Positions 1 through 11,644 of a stretch of DNA of 64,000 nucleotides are shown here, piece by piece. This DNA comes from Chelydra serpentina (Eukaryota; Chordata; Testudines; Chelydridae). The notes under the pieces are model-generated. The model saw only the letters and a list, made by a program, of their open reading frames with translations, searched no databases and was not told the origin of the DNA. The stretch's first letter is position 1. Each line of letters starts with the position of its first letter. Location of the stretch: contig JBAIAC010000006.1 of the NCBI GenBank assembly GCA_037349315.1, positions 56,850,501-56,914,500 of the forward strand, written 5' to 3'. The translations under genes were made by a program, and so were the position numbers.

Positions 1-1540
1 GTGGTAGTTCCATTTCACAGTACTCAGTGCCATTGCCCTATACCCATACAGTAATGCAACTGAGCATTTCCCTCGCCCCTGGTGGGCCATACTCACCATA
101 GCTGGTGCTGTGAGTGGGGCTGTGCACAAGCACTCCAAAGCAGAAGTGTCAATAAGCATGTCTCGTTTAAAACTTCAGGGGAACAAGGGAGGGGAGTTCT
201 GAACCTTAACTTCTGCTTTCCATTGTGACTATACTGACAATGGTACCTCTGGGTGTTTTATGTGTAGCTGCTGCTCTTGTGGCCTCAAGGGGTTTTCCCC
301 TCCACACCTATGGAGTGCCTGAGCCAGATAAAGAGGAGAAAGAAGAGATTCTGCCAGCCCATGCTGCATCAGACCGTGATGAAGAGAAGGTCTGGAGGAG
401 GGTGAATACTGCAAACTGTATGGAGAAGGAAAGAGCAGATAGGACAAAGGCCCAGGAGTCCCAGCAGGAGAGGGAGATGCACCAGGACTTAATGGGGTTT
501 CTCCAGCAGCAAACACAGATGCTGCAGACTCTTGTTGACCTCCTACTGTAAAGGAATGATAAACTGTATTATTATATTGTTCAGCCACTAGGTGGCACTG
601 TGTGTAAAATACCAGCTATATCTGGCAGAGCATTAGGGATCTTGCGAGGAACTCATCTGATGTGTACAAGCAAGCTCTGCAGCCAGTCCATATCTGGTAC
701 AGAAATACATGAGTCCTACTGGTTCATCAATCATGGGCCCAACTCCCTTTGCAGTCTACGGAGAACTCCATTTTAGCACCTCCCTACACCATTTCTCAAC
801 ATTCCATGTGGCCTCAAGGTCCGCATCGCCTGCCACTCCACACCGGGGGACAATAAGGACAATCACAGCTTCACATCCACTGACCTGTGAGAGCCACGGC
901 TGCTGTATGTGTAGCCAAAAGGGACATGAATTTTCTTTCCCCTTGTTAAGTTCTGTTCCATTAATGTATTAAGTTTTGAATGTTTTTGCTTTTAAACTGC
1001 ACAGATCTTTTTTGCCCTGGTTTTGTTATTCAATAAATTATATATTTTTGAAAAATAATTCATCTTTTTTAGTTCCCAACATATGCTGCTGGATACCTAG
1101 CAGTACTGAAAGCACCCATTTACTTATTATTGTACAATGTGACACAACTCATAGGATCAGTGACAAACACAGTGTAATAATCATAAATGTACAGCAAGCA
1201 ACACAAAATTAATAGGTGCATTAACAGTGTTATATTCAGAGATGTACATGAAGCAACACACAATTCCTAACAGGCCCCAAAATTGCAGGGGCACGCACAG
1301 CGCAGTCCACCACAATGCATTACTGTGGCTCACAGCTAACGTGCTCTTTCACAGCCTCCCTGTTCTGTACAGCTCCATGTCTTATGTCTGGCCGCCCAAA
1401 CTCGGCAGTCAGCTGCTACACCTCCACCCTCGTGGCAACTTTCCCCCCTTTTCCTCACAGATATTATTATGCATGACAGAGCAGGCAGGCAGCAAGAAGG
1501 TTGGTGGCAATTGGACATCTAACATGTCAGTAAAAATGTC
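1..1540. mobile_element. Decayed PIF/Harbinger DNA transposon remnant
   Basis: The plus strand holds the tail of a Myb/SANT-type accessory protein (225-551 and frame-broken similarity to about 970). The minus strand between about 1336 and 1530 holds a short open stretch that I read as the extreme C-terminal or 3' part of a Harbinger transposase. Two convergent genes are the normal layout of this superfamily, and the more complete copy at 27481-31830 has the same order. No terminal inverted repeat is visible: the left end runs off the window and the right end is cut by the CR1 that starts near 1541. The assignment rests on resemblance of the encoded pieces to the second copy and to the family layout, not on ends. 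Confidence 0.5.
225..551 (+). pseudogene. Harbinger Myb-like accessory protein, C-terminal fragment
   Basis: An open stretch of 108 codons ends in a charged, glutamine-rich helical region with heptad-like leucines (MHQDLMGFLQQQTQMLQTL near residues 80-103). That is typical of the C-terminal coiled coil of the Myb/SANT-like protein that Harbinger transposons carry beside the transposase. In the family this protein helps bring the transposase to the nucleus and to the transposon ends. The DNA-binding trihelix that should precede it is missing, so the ATG at 225 is not a real start. Downstream sequence to about 972 looks like the out-of-frame remainder. It is almost certainly non-functional. Confidence 0.45.
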
Positions 1541-1609
1541 AGTAAAAATGAGGTAGGATCAGAGGCCAAAATAGGAAAAGAACAAGTTAAAAATTACTTA
1601 GGCAAGTTA

Positions 1610-1651
1610 AGTATCAGAGGGGTAGCCGTGTTAGTCTGGATCTCTTTGTTG
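1610..1651 (+). mobile_element. 42-bp palindromic-repeat insert with 13-bp target duplication
   Basis: CR1 sequence is interrupted by 42 bp flanked by an exact 13-bp direct repeat, CTTAGGCAAGTTA, at 1597-1609 and 1652-1664. The insert begins AGTATCAGAGGGGTAGCC and matches the outer end of the long palindromic repeat at 59188-59545. Its last bases (CTTTGTTG) match that repeat's other outer end. It is therefore an internally deleted minimal copy of the same family. A 13-bp duplication points to target-primed retrotransposition rather than cut-and-paste. Confidence 0.75.
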
Positions 1652-1694
1652 CTTAGGCAAGTTAGATGTCTTCAAGTCACCAGGGCCTGAGTAA

Positions 1695-3594
1695 ATGCAT
1701 CCTAGAATACTCAAGGAGCTGACTGAGGAGATATCAGAGCCATTGGCGATTATCTTTGAAAAGTCATGGAAGACGAGAGAGATTCCAGAAGTCTGGAAAA
1801 GGGCAAACATAGAGCCAATCTATAAAAAGGGAAATAAGGATTACCCGGGAAATTACAGAGCAGTCAGCTTAACTTCCGTACCAGGACAGATAATGGAGCA
1901 AATAATTAAGCAATCAATTTGCAAACACCTAGAAGTTAATAAGGTGATAAGTAACAGTCAGCATGGATTAGTCAAGAACAAATCATGTCAAACCAATCTG
2001 ATAGCTTTCTTTGACAGGGTAACAAGCCTTGTGGATGGGCACAGGGCCGGCGCGCCCACTAGGCGACCCTAGGCAGTTGCCTAGGGCAACAAGATTTAGG
2101 GGGTGGCGGCTGGCTGCTGAGCGGGGAGTCGAGGGGCAGCTGCGGCGAGCCGCCCCCTTCTCCCCCCCTCTCAGTGCCTGAGTGAGGAGCTGCGGCGAGC
2201 CGCCCCACTGCCCCCCCGCTCAGGCGCTGAGCGGGGAGCCGGGGGGCAGCCTCTGTGAGCCACCCCCCTGCCCAGCGCCTGAGCAGGGAGCCGGGGGGCA
2301 GCCGCGGTGAGCCGCCTCCCTGCCCCGGGCTTCCTGCTCAGCTCCCGCAGCCAGCGGGTCACGGGTGGTGGTGGGGGATGAGCGCCCGTGGGCGGGGGAG
2401 CTGGCTGGGGGGGAGGGCATTGCGGGGGTGGCATTGCGGGTGGGGGGCACAGGGCTGGTGCAAGGAAGTTTCGCCTAGGGTGTGAAACTTCCTTGCACCG
2501 GCCCTGGATGGGCGGAAGCAATAGACATGGTATATCTTGACTTTACTAAAGCTTTTGATATTGTCTCACATGACCTTCTCATAAACAAACTAGGGAAATG
2601 CAACCTAGATGGAGCTAATATAAGGTCGGTGCAAAAGTAGTTGGAAAACCATTCCCAGAGAGTAGTTATCAGTGGTTCACAGTCATGCTGGAAGGGCATA
2701 ATAAGTGGGGTCCCACAGGGATCAGTTCTGGATCTGGTTCTGTTCAATATCTTCATCGATTTCGATAATGGTATAGAGAGTACACTTATAAAGTTTGCGG
2801 ACAATACCAAGCTGAGAGGGGTTGCAGGTGCTTTGGAATATAGGATTAAAATTCAAAATGATCTGGACAAACTGAAGAAATGGTCTGAAGTAAACAGGAT
2901 GAAATTCAATAAGGACAAATGCAAAGTACTCCATTTAGGAAGGAACAATCAGTTGCACACATACAAAATGGGAAATGACTGCCTAGGAAAGCGTACTGAG
3001 GAAAGGGATCTGGGGGTCATAGTGGACCATAAGCTAAATATGAGTCACCAGTGTAACACTTGCAAAAAAAGCAAACATAATTCTGGGATGTATTAGCAGG
3101 AGTGTTGTAAATAAAACACGAGAAGTAATTGTTCTGCTCTACTCTGCACTGATTAGGCCTCAACTGGAGTATTGTGTCCAGTTCTGGGCGCCACATTTCA
3201 GGAAAGATATGGACAAATTGGAGAAAGTCCAGAGAAGAGCAACAAAAATTATTAAAGGTTTAGAAAACATGACCCATGAGGGAAGATTGAAAAAATTGGA
3301 TTGTTTAGTTTGGAGAAGAGAAGACTGAGAGGGGACCTGATAACAGTTTTCAAATTCAGGAAAAGTTGTTACAAGGAGGAGGGAGAAAAATTATTCTTCT
3401 TAACCTCTGAGGATAGGATAAGAAGCAATGGGCTTAAATTTCAGCAAGGGCGATTTAGGTTGGACATTAGGAAAAATTTCCTAACTATCAGAGTGGTTAA
3501 GCACTGTAATAAATTGCCTAGGGAGATTGTGGAATCTCCATCATTGGAGATTTTTAAGAGCAGGTTAGACAAACACCTGTCAGGAATGGTCTAG
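1695..3594 (+). pseudogene. CR1 ORF2 reverse transcriptase remnant
   Basis: Broken translation shows the CR1 reverse-transcriptase blocks in order. These are LAIIFEKSW and [16 protein letters not shown] (1740-1905), SQHGLVKNKSCQTNLIAF (1957-2010), then after the MITE VPQGSVL..LFNIFI (2710-2758) and FADN in place of the catalytic FADD motif (2798-2810). The C-terminal CR1 domain follows ([16 protein letters not shown] from 3310; NFLTIRVVKHCNKLPREIVESPSLEIF before 3594). The second catalytic aspartate is already changed to asparagine and several frameshifts are present, so the protein is dead. Confidence 0.88.
2041..2505. mobile_element. GC-rich hAT-type MITE (AGGGCCGG ends)
   Basis: A 465-bp GC-rich segment interrupts CR1 ORF2. 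An exact 8-bp direct repeat GGATGGGC flanks it (2033-2040 and 2506-2513), the size made by hAT transposases. Its ends are short inverted repeats, AGGGCCGGCG on the left and CACCGGCCCT on the right. There is no coding capacity. The insertion at 42963-43156 has the same terminal type. Confidence 0.85.
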
Positions 3595-3684
3595 ATAATA
3601 CTTAGTCCTGCCATGAGTGCAGGGGAGTGGACTAGATAACCTCTCAAAGTCCCTTCTAGTTCTATGATTCTATGATTATGGGAT

Positions 3685-4043
3685 ATGGATGACATTGTGG
3701 GATGGAGAGAGTTTACCCCTTGCTCCCAGTCACCCCTGTCATTTCTGCCCCACCATGCATTGTCAAAACATCCCAAAAGAATGCACTGGATGGTGGCGAG
3801 TTGGGATACCTACCCACAGTGCATAGCACTGTGTATTGACGCAAGCACTCCTGGTGAATACGTGCAGCACCAATGCAAATAGTCAAGTATGCACATGCAT
3901 GAGTGATATAGTAACGGCGGTGGCTTTATGCCAACGTAACTTGCCTTGGTCAAAGATTGTAGCATAGCCATGGTCTTATAGAGAAGTTTGAGGAGTGTGA
4001 AGGCTGTGTCTTAGCTGCACTGGGCCATAGCCATCATGACAGT
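3685..4043. other. Probable Harbinger-derived debris
   Basis: Between the CR1 tail and a SINE lies sequence resembling the subterminal part of reptile Harbinger elements (a GGGATACCTACCCACAGTGC block near 3803). I see no gene, no clear terminal repeat and no target duplication. Confidence 0.25.
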
Positions 4044-4065
4044 GTGAACTCAACTTCAAAAGATG

Positions 4066-4255
4066 AGATGGGGGGAGGGATAGCTCAGTGGTTTGAGCAT
4101 TGGCCTGCTAAACCCAGTGTTGTGAGTTCAATCCTTGAGGGGGCCATTTGGGGATCTGGGGCAAAAATTGGGGATTGGTCCTGCTTTGAGCAGGGGGTTG
4201 GACTAGATGATCTACTAAGGTCCCTTCCAACCCTGATATTCTATGATCTGCAAAA
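4066..4255 (+). mobile_element. Cry-type tRNA-derived SINE with CR1-like tail
   Basis: The head is a tRNA-like promoter with an A box (TAGCTCAGTGG at 4081-4091) and a B box (GAGTTCAATCC near 4126). The tail reads GGACTAGATGATCTACTAAGGTCCCTTCCAACCC in part and ends in TTCTATGATC. That is the CR1 3' end, so CR1 machinery probably mobilised it. This head-plus-tail combination is typical of turtle SINEs and is the main evidence for the host lineage. Confidence 0.88.
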
Positions 4256-4570
4256 TCATGGGGATTTGTTTTGAACTGTGTATGGAAAGTGTATTAAATG
4301 CAATTATTACAATGGGGTATATGCTCAAATGCCTGTGCTAAACCCAGGAAAATTTAACTCAAGAACTGTTGTTGATAAGTAATGTGAAAAATGCTAAAGA
4401 TTCTGCTAGGACGTTAAATAAGATAATCAGACCAAAGGATAAATGCTTAATGTTGTGTGTTGACCCTATGCTCTGCACAAGAAATTACAAAACATTGCTT
4501 TAGAAAAGTATTGCTCATCAGATATCTAAAAGGATTTAGTAAGAGGATGGTGAGTTGACAAAATATTAGT

Positions 4571-6030
4571 AGAGCTGTGCAGAAACCAGAATTTCTCTCC
4601 TATGGAAAATTCCCATATTTCATCATTTGTTTTTATCCCAAGTCAGGACGAAAAGTTGAAATATCAAAATTTTTGCAGAATGAAATGTTCCAAAAAAAAA
4701 TTCGTGAAACATTTTGTTTTGGCACTTGTTAGAGGGCTTATTCCTTCACCTGCTCACTTCCCTGGTCTTTCTCGCATGAACAGAGAGCAACAATATCCAA
4801 AGGTGCAAACAATTGGATGTTTACTGGGGCGAACTTCCAGCAAGCAATGATTCCAATTTTCTTCCTTAGTGTTCCCCTTCCCAGCTCTGACACCACAGAA
4901 CCTTCCCTGTGTCCCTGTTCCCATTCCCTATTCCCATTCCCCCTCTTAGCGAAACATGATTCCAATTCCCCCACCCCATTCCCTGTTCCCCTTCCCCCCC
5001 TTACTTCCTGATTGACTGCAGACTATATAGTAAAACTTGAGTTCTGCTTAGCTATACCTTAACCAATCATTTTATTGAAATTTAACTAACCAATCCTAAC
5101 ATATTGTAACATGATTATCTAACCAATTATATCCCACCACCTTAATTGGTTTACACCCAAAAAAATTAATTGTACAACAGACAGAAACAATTAGAGAACC
5201 AGACAGATTAACAATAGAAAAGTGGGGGCCATACAGATAAAACATACAGAAATGAGGGTTTCACAACCAAGTGATTTCTTGCCAGACAGGATGCTATCAA
5301 ACTAAGTTTTCTTTAACCATCTTTCTCTGGTGATGATAGGCATTATCAGGACAGGATTGTATTCCTAACAGCCCAATAGCACCTTATTTCAATGTGACTG
5401 ATGAGGACATGACCCTATGCTTCCTAGTTTATGGCTGCCCCCACTGTTTAACCAAAGGCCTTAAATTATCATAGTGAGAGAAGGCCTATAAACAGGCAGA
5501 CTGATTTTGATTCTTGTTTTGTACCTCTATAACTTGCTAAGTGATAAACATATACCTAAATTCTTAAAGTATGGGCCTTTACAGACAGGCCTAAATATCT
5601 ATTTCCTAACAGCACTTTTGGTCCAAATGAAACAATTCTATATTCCTGAATAAAAGATGTTTCATTTTGTTTTGTTGAACTGATCTGAAATATTTTTCTT
5701 CTAGTCAGTCCAACATTTAACTGCATTTTCCTATGGGGCTGCATCGCCTTATGGGAGCTGTAGTCTGGGCATCTCATGCCCCATTCACTCCTATGAGCGG
5801 GCTCCTGGGTTGGACCACATCTTCCATGATGCAACCATAGTTCTGTGACTCCCCTGAGGCACCATGCAACTCAGTCGGAGGAGAAACTGTATTGCATCAA
5901 ATGGTATGTTTGGGTTAGTTCATCAAACCAAAATATTTTGTTTCAGTTTTCCCAAGGAAAATTTCAGTTTTCCAGAAATTACATATTTCATCAAAAAAAT
6001 CATGTTGATGGAAAATTCCCAATGAGCTCT
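4571..6030. mobile_element. AT-rich palindromic MITE split by an LTR
   Basis: Two AT-rich arms (4571-4726 and 5612-6030) carry inverted, TTTCAT/ATGAAA-rich sequence and outer ends AGAGCT and AGCTCT. Together they look like one non-autonomous DNA element of about 575 bp that was later split by the solo LTR at 4727-5611. No exact target duplication is visible at the outer ends, so the superfamily (hAT suspected) is uncertain. Confidence 0.5.
4727..5611 (-). mobile_element. Solo LTR of an endogenous retrovirus
   Basis: An 885-bp unit starts TGTTAG and ends CTAACA on either strand, the TG...CA ends of an LTR, and is flanked by an exact 5-bp duplication GCACT (4722-4726 and 5612-5616). No gag, pol or env is present, so this is the product of LTR-LTR recombination. 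Minus-strand sense is inferred from a TATATAG box near 5020-5030 and from the likely U5 end at 4727-4830. A 5-bp duplication fits ERVL/class III-type integration, but class is not proven. It sits inside an older MITE. Confidence 0.85.
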
Positions 6031-6238
6031 AGTGGTGATGTAAAATATAATAAAAGCTGGTAGCTGTAAACAAACTACAAATTAATAATGACTCTGTGTG
6101 AAGTGTGATTTTTATGGATCAATGGTCTGAGCAGGGTGCATTATGTGAACATGGTTGATTCAGGTCATAGCCCAGCACATTAATCAGTAGTATTCCATAA
6201 CCATGTATAATCTGTGGACAACCTACCTCAAACACTAA

Positions 6239-6510
6239 GCCTGCGCTACACTGAAAATTTAGGTTGCTACAGGTCGGGCACTCGGGGCTCTGAAAATTCC
6301 ACATTCCTGAGCATGGTAGCTATGCCAAACTAACCCCCAGTGTAAATGTAGCTAGGTTGAAGGAAGAATGCTCCAATTGACCTAGCTATCATTGCTCAGG
6401 TAGGTGATGGTCCTACACTGATGGAAAAACCCCTTCTGACACAGTAGGCTGAGTTATGTCAGCATAGCTACAGCACCATATTGTACAGTATCCCTAATGT
6501 AGACATGACC
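6239..6510. mobile_element. Harbinger-type MITE (TAA target duplication)
   Basis: The 272-bp segment is flanked by TAA on both sides (6236-6238 and 6511-6513). Its ends are related inverted repeats, GCCTGCGCTACACT on the left and AATGTAGACATGACC on the right. The TGTCTACACT core of the terminal repeat is shared with the clearer element at 42025-42310. It has no coding capacity. Confidence 0.65.
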
Positions 6511-8016
6511 TAAAAGTTTGTATACAGTAAAAATAGTGAAATTAAATGATACTGTGCATATAGAACATTTACATAGATCAGTGCTGGAGGAGAAAAAGGA
6601 TACCTGGGGAAAAGCTATGCTTTTGAATGCTATGAAACAATAATACAGCTTTGTGTCTGTCTGTTGATCTGTGTGGGGTATTCATAAAAGAGCATTTGGG
6701 GGTAGCCCATCTTGTTGACAAGACCTGTCCTGGATTTAAATAGAAGTGTTTGGAGAGAGCCCATGGCATTGTCAAAGTTTGTATGGCTTTTAAATAAGCA
6801 AGTGTTTTGAGGGGCTGGGTTTTTGAGAAAAGAAATCTGCTTTACAACAAAAGCTGAAATGTTTGTTAAAGTTAATGGACATAAATGCCTTGGGTTTTAA
6901 ATAAAATAATAAAAAATAAAAAACATAGCTTTATAAAATACTCTGGTTAAAGGCATGATGGTATTGTTACCTTTTTTAAAAATAAAGAGTTTGTGTGTCT
7001 GCCATGTGCTTGAGAACCACAGTACTAATTCAAACCCCATTGACTTCAAATGGCCTTAGCCACCCCCACTGAGCTGAACTGGGGACTCTTTTGACTACGG
7101 TGATCCTGTGAATGTTGGTACAGATATAATCAACCACTCTAACCTTAGAGGCCCATCAGAGATAAAATGTTTTATACGTTTGTCAATAAAAGCTGATCAA
7201 ATAGTGGATGTTCAGACATAAGCAACAATGGGATCATATACTCACGTGGTAAAGAGAGTTTACTGATCTGTTTCTGTTGAATTTTGTGCATCTCTCTTTA
7301 AGGCAGAAGATACACTGCTTGTCACTTTGTGAAAATTTTGTCAGCAGAACTGCTTCTATGCTGCTGGTTTCCTGACAGTTGCTACAAAGTTAGCATCCAG
7401 CTTTTAATCTTTTAAAGAGCAGCTGCCACCCTCCAGCATAAATTGTGTGACCAAAATTTAATGTATTATAGCTGTCAAAATAATTTTAAAAAGCAGGAAT
7501 AAAACAAAACATTTCCTACAATATACAGTAGAAAGCGAAGAGGTTACATCTCTGACAAGGACATGTAATAATGTAGGGAAAGTACAAAATATATTCTACT
7601 GCTACTTTGGATATTTCTACTAAGTCTCAGAGAGGTTTCTAGGCTTAAAGTAAGTAAAGTAGATTATGGTACTGTTTTTTTCCACTGCTAGGTTTTCCAT
7701 ACTTCTGCATAAAGCTGATTTTATTAAGTATTCTGTCAAGGATAATTTCAGTGTAACTTTTCAATTTGGCATGCATTTCCCTACAAACATTATTAAGATA
7801 TCAACTTTTTGTTGTTGTTATTGTTTAAACTTAGATGGTTGTCCCAATAGGAAAGGGAATTGATTTTGAGATAGTGATGGGCTCAAACTACAGATCTGAA
7901 TTTTAAACAGCCCAGTGTTCAGGTGTGTTCTGTACCAGTGTTTGGATTGGTTACTCTCCATTTACTATTCATGAAAATAATTGAGTATCCAAAGAAGTTG
8001 GGTATAATAATAAAGG
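6511..8016. other. AT-rich intergenic sequence, nothing identified
   Basis: No gene, RNA or repeat boundary could be supported here. Open stretches are short and look random. Confidence 0.5.
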
Positions 8017-8208
8017 GAGATATGCCAATCTCCTAGAACTGGAACGACCTTGAAAGGTCATCAAGTCCAGTCCCCTGCCTTCACTAGCAGGACCAAGTAC
8101 TGTCCCCTGACAGATTTTTTACCCAGACCCCTAAATGGCCCCCTCAAGGATTGAACTCACAACCCTGGGTTTAGCAGGCCAATGCTCAAACCACTGAGCT
8201 ATCCCTTC
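8017..8208 (-). mobile_element. Cry-type SINE, second tail type
   Basis: Reading the minus strand gives the same tRNA-like head as the SINE at 4066 (GATAGCTCAGTGGTTTGAGC at 8200-8181, then GGGTTGTGAGTTCAATCC). The 3' part differs: it contains CTGTCAGGGGACAGTACTTGG and ends GTTCCAGTTCTAGGAGATTGG. It shares this tail with the copy at 14492. Confidence 0.87.
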
Positions 8209-10178
8209 CACATAACTGCCACATTTAAATAGAGAAAAGGTGAACCACATAACATGCATCTAACATCTTTTCAACATGACTACTATATTATTGACTATGA
8301 TAGCCTAGCTCAGTTTAATCTGTTTTGCAGAAGACGCAAGGGCTGATCTGATGTCCATTATAGTGTGGACTTTCATCACAAGGGTTCTTATTTGATATCT
8401 GAGTCATTCTTGCCCAAATCCCAGTGCAAGTGATCAAATAGCCTGTCTTACATTATTGGTAGATTAGCCACTTTTTTATTAGTTCACTTTTTTATATCTC
8501 TCAACAAGTGAAAATTAGGTCAGATATTTTCCCAAGGATTTACTTTAAAAGATTTTTGTAATGTAACTTTTTAATTGCAGGTAGTTGAACAATTATGAAA
8601 TTTGTGAGTGGTATCTGGATGCTATTTCATCATGTTTTAAAAGGTTACCATTTTTCGAAGTCATAGTGCCTTATCAGGCTACTTTGGCCACAACAAATCT
8701 TTATGATCAATTTTAAGTAAGTGATTAAGCCATATGGGATCTTATTTTGAGGTTCTTTTTACGAAAAACTAGTGCTGGAGCACTAAAAGCATTCCATGTA
8801 AATTTTGCCAGGAAACTCCTTTAGTTCCCGTCATCATTATGGGCAATAGACTTAACGAAAAGGGGGATACTTAAGTCATTTCCATATTTAAACATTCTGC
8901 AGTTAGTGATTGAGATAGAAGGTTTAGTCATGAAATGCCTCATCTCAGTACAGAAGACTAGTGGTATTTCTGCATATCATGGAAGGTGACTCCCCTACTG
9001 CCTTCTCTCCATGCCCCCCACCTTCTTCATGTTATTAACAACATTTACAACAATTAACTGTGGGGGGGTGGGAAAGGAGAGGTTGCTTTTCCAAAAGAAT
9101 TTACTAAATTACAGCTGCTTTCCATAAGTGATGGAGAAACAAAGGTGGTGGAGGATACTCAAAACAACATTCATCTGTAGAATAATTATTGTGCGTGACT
9201 CTAGTCTTCCCATCCCTGCCAGGATCGGGATGAAGTTTAAAATTGTATTCTTTATGGATTTAATGATTTTTGGCATTGCACGGTACAGAAACCTCTGTTC
9301 TAGCGCAATAATGGACACAAGATACAAGATCGGACTGCAAGTCCCACAGGACTGCCCCCCAAATTTCAGGCCATGCACATTCGTGTGCCTTTTTCAGTGG
9401 CCTACAAACCTTTGCTCCACAAGATAATAATGTATAATCACAGGTGCTATGAGGCTTAATTAGTTGTGGAGATGAGGTCCATATAAACACTTATATAATG
9501 TTGAAAATATAGTGATTTGTGAATGTTAGATGAAGGGCGCTATTTAAGTGCTAAGAATTACTTAAGAATTTGAACCCGCTTGGCTGAATTGTTAGGCAAT
9601 ATAGACAACCACTATAAAGATACATCCATTAATCTCTTAACATGTTTTCACAATGGAGAATGGTGGCGCAGAGGTTGGGAGAGTGACTGGTAAACACACA
9701 ATAAATCCAATATTAGATTCCTTCAGGAGAATATATTTTTCTTTTTGAGAGGAAAAGCTTTTACTTCTTTCAAACCTCATAAAACTAAAGATTAATAGGG
9801 GGTAATGTTCTTAACTTGCCATTTTTATGTCAGTGAAACTCAATATGTATTTTTCTAATTTTGTTTTGAAAAAAAATGGTAAGCTAAAAGGCCTTCATAC
9901 GTACTTTGGACATGCACAAGCTCACTGATAGGTGGTGCTGCTGGGGTAGAAACTTAGATAAACTAACATACAAATTCAGTTCCAATTGTAGAAGGAAAGT
10001 CAGCTACTGGAGATCTCAGCATGTTTTTGGATATGGTAGCTGCTTCATATAGTATTTAAAAAGTAAGAAAGCCTATAAAGAAGCAATATAGTAACACCTA
10101 TGTTGTGCAATTACAGATCTACTCATGCATGCATAGTATTCTGTAGACACAAATTTTAAATTTAATTTTTGCAGATAT
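8209..10178. other. Intergenic sequence, nothing identified
   Basis: I see no supportable gene. Overlapping open stretches on both strands at 9109-9427 have no recognisable domain and mirror each other, as random open frames do. Confidence 0.45.
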
Positions 10179-10614
10179 TAGGGCTAAGTTATTTAAAAAA
10201 TAATCATGATTAATTATGCTATTAATCATGTTGTTAAATAATAATAGCATACCATTTATTTAAATATTTCTGGATTATTTCTACATTTTCAAATATATTG
10301 ATTTCAATTACAACACAGAATACAAAGTGTATAGTGCTCACTTTATATTTATTTTTGATTACAAATACTTGCACTGTAAAAAAGAAACAACAAGAAATAG
10401 TATTTCGATTCACATAATACAAGTACTGTAATGCAATCTTTATCATGAAACTTGAATTTACAAATGTAGAATTATGTAAAAAAGAATAACTGCACTCAAA
10501 AATAAAACAATGTAAAACTTCAGCGCTTACAAGTCCACTCAGTCCTACTTCTTGTTCAGCCAATTGCTCAGACAAACAAATTTGTTTATATTTGTGGAAG
10601 ATAATGCTGCCCAT

Positions 10615-11085
10615 TCATGGGTGGCAGGTGGAGCCCCCCCTTCAGGGAGGCTAGCCCCTGGCTCCACCCTTTCCGCCTGTTCCCCATAACCGGAGCCTCA
10701 AGACGCCTTCCCTTCCCCACAGCCAGAGCAACACACTGCCCCCCTCTGCCCAGAGGAGCCCTGGGCCAGCTGCAGCCACGGCACATCTCCCCTCCCCTCC
10801 CCAGACCCCAAGACATCTGGGAAAAGCTGCAGCATCTCTTCCTGAAGAAGTACCTTTTGATATGCCCCATTTAGGTTCTGGGGCAGCCGAGGAGGCATTA
10901 GTAATCTCTCTAGATCCCAGGGAGGTTACCGATGAACCCAGGAAGCTGAATAGCACATACTACCTCCTTAGGCACCCCGGAACCTGCATGGGGCATAATA
11001 AAGCCAACATTCCCCCCGCCAAACCTGCAACCAGGCGTCCAGCGGCTACAGCAGCCTCCCCTGGCCTATTATACCCGCTGCCCAT
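10615..11085. mobile_element. GC-rich insertion inside the left hAT arm
   Basis: Aligning the two arms of the fold-back element shows that about 470 bp of GC-rich DNA is present only in the left arm. The sequence GCTGCCCAT occurs at both junctions (10606-10614 and 11077-11085) and could be a 9-bp target duplication. No inverted ends and no protein of known type are visible. The family is unknown to me. Confidence 0.5.
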
Positions 11086-11099
11086 GTGCCTACTTCTTG

Positions 11100-11644
11100 T
11101 TTAGAATGTCACCTGAAAATGAGAACAGGTGTTCACATGACACTGTTGTATCCAGTAATGCAAGATATTTACATGCGAGATGCACTAAACATTCCTATTT
11201 CCCTTCATGCTTCGACCACCATTCCAGAGGACATGCATCCATGTCCATGATGATGACAGGTTCTGTTCGATAATGATCCAAAGCACTGCGGACTTATGCA
11301 TGTTCATTTTCATCATCTGAGTCAGATGTCACCAGCAGAAGGTTGACCCACCAAAAAAAAAGAGATTCAGGTTCTGTAGTTTCCATATTGGAGTGTTGCT
11401 CTTTTAAGATTTCTGAAAGCATGCTCCACATCTTGTCCCTCTCAGATTTTGGAAGGCACTTCAGATTCTTAAATCTTGGGTCGAGTGCTGTAGCTATCTT
11501 TAGAAATCTCACATTGGTACCTTCTTTGCGTTTTGTCAGATTTGTAGTGAAAGTGTTCTTAAAATGAACAACATGTGCTGGGTCATCATCAGAGACTACT
11601 ATAACATTAAATATATGGCACAATGCAGGTAAAACACAGAGCAT
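11100..11644 (-). pseudogene. hAT transposase, central and C-terminal part
   Basis: Minus-strand translation from 11644 gives a central hAT segment including NVRFLKIATALDPRFKNLKC, where ALDPRFK is a conserved hAT motif. An acidic stretch (SDSDDENEHA) ends at a stop near 11294. Beyond that stop the frame continues into the hAT dimerisation region, ACPLEWWSKHEG then HLACKYLALL and LFSFSGDI (about 11240-11108), with one more stop. hAT transposases cut at element ends, and this region forms the dimer. The N-terminal BED zinc finger and the first catalytic parts are absent, so the copy cannot be autonomous. Confidence 0.82.

Larger units (their letters stand above)
1541..3678 (+). mobile_element. 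Old CR1 LINE, interrupted by two later insertions
   Basis: The region reads as CR1 ORF2 from just before the reverse transcriptase to the 3' end. It finishes in the CR1 tail (TTCTATGATTCTATGATT at 3660-3677). It is older than the copy at 16400-20035: many frameshifts and stops break the frame and the sequence has diverged strongly. Two insertions split it, a 42-bp insert at 1610-1651 and a hAT-type MITE at 2041-2505. It is 5' truncated, which is usual for CR1. Confidence 0.9.

Noticed and set aside
4081..4140. A tRNA gene suggested by A and B boxes
   Set aside because: The boxes belong to the head of a SINE with a LINE-type tail. There is no full cloverleaf and no anticodon stem I can support.
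9109..9490. Overlapping open frames on both strands
   Set aside because: There is no known domain, and mirror-image frames of similar length suggest chance.
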